Source of the DNA: Betaproteobacteria bacterium
Lineage (GTDB): Bacteria; Bdellovibrionota_B; Oligoflexia; Silvanigrellales; Silvanigrellaceae
Length of the DNA: 64,000 nt
Assembly: GCA_016868315.1 (NCBI GenBank)
Contig: VGHE01000004.1
Span: 186,001 to 250,000 of the forward strand
Direction: 5' to 3'
In this document: piece after piece, positions 53,515 through 60,843 of the stretch
How the letters are laid out: the number at the start of each line of letters is the position of its first letter
Numbering within the stretch: the stretch's first letter is position 1
Made by a program: the position numbers and the translations under genes
The notes under the pieces: generated by a model
Database searches by the model: none
Told to the model about the DNA's origin: nothing
The model's input: the letters and a program-made list of their open reading frames with translations, nothing else

Positions 53515-54917
53515 GGTTGAGCCGCCGAAGACGAATTCGGAGGGAGATTCCACAGTGTGCTCAGTCCCATCTCCGCGCGCAGCAGACTTTCTTCATTTGC
53601 AAGTGTCACAAGGAGTTTGCGGTCGCGATCGAGATCCTGTTGCGAGAGGATGAGACGATCGAGGGGGAGTTCCCCTGCTTCAAAAAGGCGCTGATTCTGT
53701 TCGCGGATTTTAGAGGTTGCCCCAACAAGCTTGGCCGTTACATTTTGGCGATCAACGACAATTCTCAACCTCTCGATTGAGCCCGTGAATGCAAGCGCAA
53801 GCTCTCGCTGCGTCTTTGTTTCAGTTTGCTTTGCTGTCATCAAACGCTGCAGTGCTTCATCAACCATCCCAAAGGTGATGGGTGGGTTTAATTGAAGCGA
53901 TCCATTTAACGCTACCGACCACTGCTGTGTTCTGTCGGAGTTCTGAGTGTTGGCCGATAAAGATTGGGCTGCGCCGAGTTGCCTCGACTCTGAGAATCCT
54001 ACCGACGCATCGATGCTTGGTGTGAGTCTTCCAGAGCGCGTCCTTCCAAGTTCTTGCTCAGCAATTTTCGTTTCTGTTTGAGCCAGCAGCCAGAGCAAGC
54101 TTTGTGGAGCCTGTGCATCAACAAGTTGTGTCGTTGGAATTGAGAGCACGTTATTCGAAACTCGGATGAGTGCCTCGAGTGCTTTGCTTTTGGCACCAAC
54201 ACTGTTGCGGACCCCATAGGTGAGAAAGCTTATTTGTGTGAGTTGACCGAGATTGCTTTTGTTGCGCTGCACCTCTTCAGAGGTTCTGAGCACTTCGCGC
54301 TCTGACTCAAGAAGTTCACGTTTGCCCAAAAAGCCACTTGCTGCCTTGCGTTTCGCCAATTGGTTGAGCTGTTGCGCCTGCTGGTGCGCTTCTTCAGAGA
54401 ATTTGACAAGTTCCGTATGGAATTGAATTTGTATCGTATCGAGTATCCATTGCTTCACTGCGCTCTTCCAAGAAATCTGATGGCGCAGCTGAGCCGCAGT
54501 TTCGCTCAGCCGCAGTCCCTCACTTCTCTTGAGGTCAGTGCCTCCTGAGAAGAGATTCTGCTTTAAACTGACACCGTACTGTAGGTAAGTTTGCGGTGAG
54601 CCGCGGTTGATTTCGTTCTCGTTGGCCAGAGATTTTTTTTGGCTCCGATCAATGCCACTCTGCAGGGCGAGAACAGGGAGCCATCTTTGTGACTGAGCTT
54701 TGCGCGCCGCATCGGCTTCAAGTGTTCGTCCGTAGGCCGGATCGGCCGCAAGAAAATGCCTGTATACACCTTCAATTTCTTCTCGCAGTGGAAGGAGTTC
54801 TGCAGGCAGCTGAACCAGCTCCTGAGGAAGTGTTTCAGCTGCTAAGGCTCTTGCCGGGAGTGTCCAGCTTCCACAAACGAGTGCCAATGCGGAACACAGA
54901 CGCAATGCAGAGATCAT
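53511..54917 (-). CDS. TolC-like outer-membrane efflux channel
   Basis: The 468-residue protein starts at ATG 54917 with a signal peptide (SALALVCGSWTLPARALA). Family features are the long amphipathic helices and the repeated half pattern. Conserved segments include YLQYGVSLKQNLFSGG in the first half, SVALNGSLQLNPPI in the second, and a C-terminal EQNQRLFEAGELPLDRL helix. It would form the trimeric exit duct for the neighbouring MacB pumps. The 8-base gap to the first MacB gene and the ATGA overlap with the second make it part of one operon. Confidence 0.85.
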   Translation of the reverse strand: MISALRLCSALALVCGSWTLPARALAAETLPQELVQLPAELLPLREEIEGVYRHFLAADPAYGRTLEADAARKAQSQRWLPVLALQSGIDRSQKKSLANENEINRGSPQTYLQYGVSLKQNLFSGGTDLKRSEGLRLSETAAQLRHQISWKSAVKQWILDTIQIQFHTELVKFSEEAHQQAQQLNQLAKRKAASGFLGKRELLESEREVLRTSEEVQRNKSNLGQLTQISFLTYGVRNSVGAKSKALEALIRVSNNVLSIPTTQLVDAQAPQSLLWLLAQTETKIAEQELGRTRSGRLTPSIDASVGFSESRQLGAAQSLSANTQNSDRTQQWSVALNGSLQLNPPITFGMVDEALQRLMTAKQTETKTQRELALAFTGSIERLRIVVDRQNVTAKLVGATSKIREQNQRLFEAGELPLDRLILSQQDLDRDRKLLVTLANEESLLRAEMGLSTLWNLPPNSSSAAQP

Positions 54918-54924
54918 TTTTACT

Positions 54925-56997
54925 TTACTCCTGTTTAAGCGCATCAACAATTTGGAGATCTGCTGCACGGCGTGCGGGCCAAGTTCCAAAGACAAGGCCA
55001 GCGCCGAGGCTGACGACCAGCGCTGCCACGAGCGCAAAAGGTTCGATTCCGAATGTCAGTGATACAGCGCGGGGTAGCACTGATTTGGCTATCTGCAGCG
55101 CCACTGCACTCACTGCGATTCCAAAGACTATGCCGAGCAGGCCGCTCAGAAAGCAGAGACCCACAGACTCCAAGAGGAATTGCCTGCGGACGTCACGATT
55201 GCGAGCTCCGACAGCTTTGCGGATACCAATCTCTTGAATGCGTTCGTGGACATTGACGAGCATGATGTTCATGACCCCGATTCCACCAATCAGCGTGCAG
55301 AGTCCGCCAATAACAAGCGTTAGTCCGAGTAGAATTCCCATCATGAGATTGAACTTTTCCAGCTCTTGCTCGAATGAAAAGAAGCGTAGAGGGAATCGGT
55401 TGCCCGTCATCAGTTTGAGCTTATTGACGATGTATTGAGCGAACCAAGTCGGACTCATGTCTGGATGGGGGACGGCGACAAACCGGGTGTTGTAGACCCG
55501 GGCTCCACCCGAAATCAGCGTGGAGGTTGGGACGTAAAGGGAGCTGTTGATTTCGGGATTGAACAACGAATCCTGAGGTTCAAGAATTCCAATGATTTTG
55601 AGAATACCTTCGAACTCACAGCCTCTGATACGTACTGTTTGTCCTAGGATCAGGCTTGAACCCGCGGCAGAGTTGCGTGTAGATTTCGGAAAGAGTTTAT
55701 TGACTGCATCACTCCCCAAGAGTGCAATGCGTGGCGCGGGAACAGCCTCATATTCGTGAGGTAATGGCATGCGGCCTAAAGAAATACGCAAAGCGTTTTC
55801 CTCGACTTCACGCAAAGAATTTATTCCAGTCAGGTTGCCTTGATAATTACCCTCAGGCGAAAGTATCGCGCACCCCGATGCATCGATTGTGGGATCGAGA
55901 CGTCCATATTTGACAATCTGTTGGTTGATTCGTGGCAGGTCTTCCGTCACGTGAAGGCCTTGCCAGCGTGGTGCGCCGGTTCGTTCAGCCTGCCGCCAGT
56001 CAAAACTTACAAAAGATTTTCGTGCGCCTTGTGTCTCAAAGAACTCACGAAAGACATCTTGTACCTTGCCAGTGAGTGTTAGCATGATGAAGACACTCGC
56101 CACTCCGAGCAGAAGTCCCGTCATGGTCAGCAGTGTGCGCAAGCGTTGTGATTTTAGAGCCTGAAGAGTCGGCAGGAAAAACAGGCGCACATTGGCTTTC
56201 AAGAAATTCAAGGTTGCGTTTAAGAAACCCTGAGTCAATTCATGAGATGACGTCGAGCTCCCAGATTGTTCGAGCTTGCGCGGAGCTGCTGGCGAGTCAG
56301 AGCGACGCTCGTCGGAGACAATCACACCGTCTGCGATTTGGATTATGCGTTGTGCCCGGGCAGCGACCTCTGGGTCGTGGGTAATGACGACAACAGTGTG
56401 CCCTTGCTGATTCAGTGCAACAAGTGTGCCAAGCACCTCGGCTGCTGTCGCGCTATCGAGAGCACCCGTTGGCTCATCGCACATCAACACCTCGGGCCGC
56501 ATGATCAGTGCACGACACATTGCCACGCGCTGACATTGTCCTCCAGAGAGCTGCGAAGGCCGTTTGTCTGCCTGCTCACTCAGGCCAAAACGTTGCATCA
56601 AATCCTGCGCTCGTTCGTTCCATTGTTGTAAACTTAAGCCAGAGCGTGCGTACTCCGTCGGGAGTAAAATATTTTCTCTGACAGTGAGCTGCGGAAGGAG
56701 AAAAAATTGTTGAAACAGGAAGCCAACAGATTTGTTTCTGCGTTCAGATTTTTCATTGACATCGAGGCGAGTGGAAGTTTCGCCTGTCATGCTAAGCGTT
56801 CCCGTGCCAGGGTCAGACATGAGCCCGAGCAGATGCATGAGAGTTGATTTGCCCGAGCCACTGGCACCAATAATGGCGACGAATTCGCCTTTCTCAATGC
56901 GCAGGTTGATACCACGCAGAGCTGTGTAGGGGGGTGCCTTAAGAGCCTGATAAGTGTAGCTCACATCATTCAGCTCATAGAGCGGCGGACGTGGCAT
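54925..56997 (-). CDS. MacB-like ABC exporter (fused ATPase-permease), first copy
   Basis: The 690-residue protein has the same layout as the other copy: ATPase (Walker A GASGSGKST, signature LSGGQCQRVAM, Walker B VLMCDEPTGALD), linker, periplasmic domain and FtsX/MacB helices (LIGGIGVMNIMLVNVHERI). The two copies are clearly different in sequence, so this is an old duplication rather than a recent one. It follows the MacA-like gene by 16 bases. Confidence 0.9.
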   Translation of the reverse strand: MPRPPLYELNDVSYTYQALKAPPYTALRGINLRIEKGEFVAIIGASGSGKSTLMHLLGLMSDPGTGTLSMTGETSTRLDVNEKSERRNKSVGFLFQQFFLLPQLTVRENILLPTEYARSGLSLQQWNERAQDLMQRFGLSEQADKRPSQLSGGQCQRVAMCRALIMRPEVLMCDEPTGALDSATAAEVLGTLVALNQQGHTVVVITHDPEVAARAQRIIQIADGVIVSDERRSDSPAAPRKLEQSGSSTSSHELTQGFLNATLNFLKANVRLFFLPTLQALKSQRLRTLLTMTGLLLGVASVFIMLTLTGKVQDVFREFFETQGARKSFVSFDWRQAERTGAPRWQGLHVTEDLPRINQQIVKYGRLDPTIDASGCAILSPEGNYQGNLTGINSLREVEENALRISLGRMPLPHEYEAVPAPRIALLGSDAVNKLFPKSTRNSAAGSSLILGQTVRIRGCEFEGILKIIGILEPQDSLFNPEINSSLYVPTSTLISGGARVYNTRFVAVPHPDMSPTWFAQYIVNKLKLMTGNRFPLRFFSFEQELEKFNLMMGILLGLTLVIGGLCTLIGGIGVMNIMLVNVHERIQEIGIRKAVGARNRDVRRQFLLESVGLCFLSGLLGIVFGIAVSAVALQIAKSVLPRAVSLTFGIEPFALVAALVVSLGAGLVFGTWPARRAADLQIVDALKQE

Positions 56998-57013
56998 AGC
57001 TACAGCACCTCAC

Positions 57014-58255
57014 TTAGCGTGGATTGTCGGCACGTTGATTCTGGGGCGCAGCTTTTTCTCCGAGTTTGCCCTCTGCGAGGAGCTTGAGATCGAGTTTTGC
57101 AAAGTCGATTTCAAGCACAGCATCGCCCTCTTTTAACTCGTCGCCTGCAAGTTCAACCCATAGGTCGGTGACAAGCCCGGCTTTAACTTTTTCGAATCGT
57201 GGTGATTCCGAAGCGGAGGAACGCGGGCGTTCGACAACAGAGTGACCATTGAGAGTTGCTACTGCATTGGCGGGAAGTGAGAGGACGTTCTTGTTCTCTG
57301 CAACCACAAGCTCAATGCTGGCATTCATCTGTGCACGCACGTCACGGTCTGGATTTTGGATGAGGATATCGGTGACGAAGTAGGTGAAGCCGCCTGTTTT
57401 GTCTTCCACGCCTTGCTGGCTGATGCGATTGACGACGCCGTCGTAGTGCTTCTGTGGGAATGCATCAAGCTTGATGCGAACTGCTTGTCCGGTTTTTACA
57501 ACTCCGAGGTCAGCTTCGAGGATACGCGATCGTACCATCATTTTTTCCGTGTCGGAGATAATCAAAACTTCACGCCCTGTCGCTTCAGCACTTTCCGCGG
57601 TCGCCATGACACTCTCACCCACAGCTTTGTTGAGAAAAGTGATAACCCCTTGCCTGGGGGCTTTGACAAAAATCATCGACAAGCGACCGTCTTGGGATTT
57701 TCTCTTGTCGATAGTCTTGCCCGTTTTTAGTCCCAGAGCTTCTTCGAGAAGGGAGAGTTGTTGACGCGCAGTTTCGTATGAAAGCTTGGCACGATAATAG
57801 TCGTTTTCTGCTTTTTCGTTTTCGGATTGCGAGAAGAGATCGCGTACGTTTTTTCGGCGGTCGAGATTCTCCTCGGCGGCCTGCATTTCGAGACGAGTAC
57901 GTTGCACTTCGGCTTGTCTCGATTCGAGTTCCTTCTGGCCGGAGGAGTCCTGCAGCACAGCGAACAGCACCTGACTTTCCCTGACCGTTTGCCCCTCTTG
58001 GACGAGAACCTGGCGGAGTTGTCCGGATACAGGTGAATAAACCGCGATGGCGCTCGCAGGAAGAACCTTACCTGTGAGAAGCAGATCACGGCGCACGTCA
58101 CGGCGCTCGACCTTGACAGTGCGCTTGGCTTGTTGGGCTTCAAATTTAATCGCGCGGTTGTATCTTGAAAATGAGATACCTCCGGCGATCAACAGCGCCG
58201 CAGCGCACGCAACAAGAAATCGGGACGTTTTGTAAAAGGGCTTATCCAACTTCAT
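57014..58255 (-). CDS. MacA-like periplasmic adaptor (membrane fusion protein)
   Basis: The 413-residue protein has an N-terminal membrane anchor (FLVACAAALLIAGGISF), a split lipoyl-like beta domain (VYSPVSGQLRQVLVQEGQTV and VKAPRQGVITFLNKAVGESV), a coiled-coil hairpin (about 120-185) and beta-barrel domains. This is the HlyD/MacA fold that bridges a MacB pump and TolC. A single adaptor serves two MacB genes in this operon. The gene lies 56 bases after the serine-hydrolase gene. Confidence 0.9.
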   Translation of the reverse strand: MKLDKPFYKTSRFLVACAAALLIAGGISFSRYNRAIKFEAQQAKRTVKVERRDVRRDLLLTGKVLPASAIAVYSPVSGQLRQVLVQEGQTVRESQVLFAVLQDSSGQKELESRQAEVQRTRLEMQAAEENLDRRKNVRDLFSQSENEKAENDYYRAKLSYETARQQLSLLEEALGLKTGKTIDKRKSQDGRLSMIFVKAPRQGVITFLNKAVGESVMATAESAEATGREVLIISDTEKMMVRSRILEADLGVVKTGQAVRIKLDAFPQKHYDGVVNRISQQGVEDKTGGFTYFVTDILIQNPDRDVRAQMNASIELVVAENKNVLSLPANAVATLNGHSVVERPRSSASESPRFEKVKAGLVTDLWVELAGDELKEGDAVLEIDFAKLDLKLLAEGKLGEKAAPQNQRADNPR

Positions 58256-58311
58256 TGGTTTCGACGACCTCTTTGTCTGTGTTGACGTCGGGGGCGGACG
58301 CTAGCATGTCT

Positions 58312-59784
58312 TCAGTGCGACCATAAGGATTGTCCGGTGCTGCGACGGATGATTGCCAGGTCAGGTGGCGTGCGCAGGATGTTGCGGTTCCAGTAGCGGG
58401 TTGCAAGTCGAAAGTGCTCTGAACAAAGCGTGCAGGCATCTTGCCACGAGAGCGCCTGCCACTGTTGTTTGTCCGACATCGTGCGGTTTTTCTGCACCGG
58501 TGTGGTTGAAATCCAGCAGTCCGGCTGGTCGGTCGAATTATCCCAAAAGAAAAGAAGGCGCGGCACTGTTTGCGTGCCCACTGTGCTGCGTTCGGAAGTT
58601 CGATTTGTCAGCAGCACATGAAATTGTCCGTCTTCTGCAAACCACAGCGATGTACCGGAGTACCCGAGATGACCAAAGAACATGTTGTTGCGTTCGGGAG
58701 GCCACTTCTTCAGGCCTGCGGTAGATTCCGCGCTTGAGGGAGTGTCGAGTCCCCACGAAAACCGACCACGCTGCGAAGAAAACGCCTGCGGGCTGGCAAG
58801 AAGTTGTTGTTGGGTGGCAGAGAGTTCGGGAATTGTGCGGCTCACGTCCAACACGCTTCCAAACAACCCTGCATGCGAGGAGACCAGGGGTGCAACCCCG
58901 TGCGCTGACTTGAATTCACTCGCGAGAATATTGGCATTTGTATCGTGCACGCTGCCAAAGAAACCCGCGTGATTTTCAAGTTTTCTTTGCTCGTAGAGAT
59001 GCGCAACGACCTGAGAATTCAAATAGGGGAAAAACGGAATGGCTGTGCCGCTGCGCTCGGGATCGATGGAGGCGTGCCAAAAGTCAGAGTTAAACTTCTG
59101 GTTGAGCGTATCCACAGCGTGTGCCCAACCGCGGAACGGACTGAGGCCAAGATGCTCGATGATTCGCGCCAGCAGGTAATAATTGAGGTCTGAATAAACG
59201 GTGTTTTCTGAGGGTTCTTGTGGAGCCCTTTCCAGTATTGAGCGGGTGAGATTGAACTGTGCAGCACGCGTCAGTGAGCCATCTTGGTCACGCGCCAAAT
59301 CTCCCAGGCGACCGGTTGTGCGCGTCTTGCCACCCTTTTCACCAAAATTCCAAAGCGCACGTCCGAACCAGCACCAGGCTGGCAGACCGCTGCGGTGACT
59401 CAACACGTGCCCCAGGGTCAGCTTCGGCCGCTGCTCGGCCCAGATTTTGAGTGCCTGACCTTCTTCTGACCGTGGCTCGATGAGCGTTGCTAGAGGAGCT
59501 CCGGCAAGGATCAGTGGGTCAGCATTTAGAGCGTGCCGCAGCCAAAGGTTCGCTAAAAGCGGCTTTGTTAGACTTGCCAAGTCGAATGCGGGAAACCAGG
59601 GTTTTCTGCCATAGACCCCGCCCGAGGGGGTGTCGAGATCGAGAAGCCAATCGGGAGGGCACGCCTCGTCTGCATAAAGAGCGCACCAGTTTCCCTCCCG
59701 GTTCGCGCACGCCCAGGATGTAAAAGTTCCCCGCTCAACCTCCAGCTCGAGGCTGTTAATCAGGGAGGTGTGTGGTAGAGCCAT
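58312..59784 (-). CDS. Serine hydrolase of the beta-lactamase/PBP4b-like family
   Basis: The 490-residue protein has the class C-type active-site motifs SLTK (Ser71, Lys74), YSDLN (197-201) and a HLGYSGTSL third motif. It also has the GSVHDTNANIL/SSHAGLFGS blocks seen in many beta-lactamase-related esterases and peptidases. No signal peptide is apparent, so it may act in the cytoplasm. It is the first gene before the MacA-MacB-TolC-MacB genes, and could modify or activate the exported compound. That link is inference. The C-terminal 80 residues are less conserved. Confidence 0.85.
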   Translation of the reverse strand: MALPHTSLINSLELEVERGTFTSWACANREGNWCALYADEACPPDWLLDLDTPSGGVYGRKPWFPAFDLASLTKPLLANLWLRHALNADPLILAGAPLATLIEPRSEEGQALKIWAEQRPKLTLGHVLSHRSGLPAWCWFGRALWNFGEKGGKTRTTGRLGDLARDQDGSLTRAAQFNLTRSILERAPQEPSENTVYSDLNYYLLARIIEHLGLSPFRGWAHAVDTLNQKFNSDFWHASIDPERSGTAIPFFPYLNSQVVAHLYEQRKLENHAGFFGSVHDTNANILASEFKSAHGVAPLVSSHAGLFGSVLDVSRTIPELSATQQQLLASPQAFSSQRGRFSWGLDTPSSAESTAGLKKWPPERNNMFFGHLGYSGTSLWFAEDGQFHVLLTNRTSERSTVGTQTVPRLLFFWDNSTDQPDCWISTTPVQKNRTMSDKQQWQALSWQDACTLCSEHFRLATRYWNRNILRTPPDLAIIRRSTGQSLWSH

Positions 59785-59886
59785 AACTGAGTTTCTCCGC
59801 TGAGGCCGAGGGGCGCGCTCTTTGTCGATTTGTCACAATAGACGCCGTGCCGAGATTGTCCAGAAGCAGATCGAGGGAGCAGGGCA

Positions 59887-60843
59887 GTGAAGCAGGAAAA
59901 AAAACCAGAAAATGAACTGACTCGTACAAGCGTAGAGCGGCAGATCCTCAGTAGCCTCGGAATGACTCCCGCTCGCTTGCAGCGCGATGTGGATGCTTGG
60001 CTGGAAGAGGATTTTGGTGGTGGGGATCCGAGTGTCTGGACCCAGTCCGCACTGGGAACGCGCATGCGTGTTGAGATTGTCGCCAAGCAGGAGTTCATCT
60101 TGTGTGGCCTCCCATTCATGGCTCTGATTTTTCAAAAAACGCACGGCCATATTCCTGTTCAGTTGCACTCGACCTTCAATGACGGTGAGACCGTGCGGCG
60201 CGGCGACATTATTCTTTCCGGCGAGGGAGATGCAGCAGCTCTTCTGTTGGGAGAACGCGTGGCATTGAATTTGGCTGCACGCCTCAGCGGAATTGCAAAC
60301 AAAACCCACGCCATGAAACTTTTGGTCGAGAGAGCCTCGGCCAGACAGAATTTGGGTGCACCGCAGCTCCTTGAAACCCGCAAGACCACTCCTGGTCTGC
60401 GCCTCTACGAAAAGTATGCAACCCGTGTCGGTGGTGCGCGCAACCATCGTCATGCACTCGATACCGGTCTTATGCTGAAGGAAAATCATTTGCGCAGTTT
60501 TGGCGGAGTGAGCGGCGCTCTTGGCAAGGCTCGTGCAAACGCACCCATTCTGACACGTGTAGAAATTGAAGTGTCCAACCTGCGTGAGTTTGCTGAAGCA
60601 CTCGAAGGTGGAGCAGACGTCATCATGCTCGATAATTTTTCCGTGCAGGACATTCAATCTGCGGTTGAATTGCGGAAAGATCGCAGACGTTCAGTGGCGC
60701 TCGAGGTGAGTGGAAATTTAACAGAAGAAAACATTGCAGCAGTTGCTCAACTTGGCGTTGATTATTTGAGCTCGGGCGCTCTCATACACCAAGCTACGTG
60801 GGTTGACATGAGTCTGCAGCTCTATCCAATAGGCCAGAAATGA
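59887..60843 (+). CDS. nadC: Nicotinate-nucleotide pyrophosphorylase (quinolinate phosphoribosyltransferase)
   Basis: This enzyme makes nicotinate mononucleotide from quinolinate and PRPP in de novo NAD synthesis. The 318-residue protein starts with GTG (59887) after a GAGGGAG. It shows the family blocks ETRKTTPGLRLYEKYA, GGARNHRHALDTGLMLKENH and VEIEVSNLREFAEALEGGAD. At the C-terminal end, VDYLSSGALIHQ replaces the more usual VDxISxGALTHS. It overlaps the BirA-CoaX-RluA gene by 4 bases (ATGA), forming a cofactor-linked operon. Confidence 0.95.
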   Translation: MKQEKKPENELTRTSVERQILSSLGMTPARLQRDVDAWLEEDFGGGDPSVWTQSALGTRMRVEIVAKQEFILCGLPFMALIFQKTHGHIPVQLHSTFNDGETVRRGDIILSGEGDAAALLLGERVALNLAARLSGIANKTHAMKLLVERASARQNLGAPQLLETRKTTPGLRLYEKYATRVGGARNHRHALDTGLMLKENHLRSFGGVSGALGKARANAPILTRVEIEVSNLREFAEALEGGADVIMLDNFSVQDIQSAVELRKDRRRSVALEVSGNLTEENIAAVAQLGVDYLSSGALIHQATWVDMSLQLYPIGQK

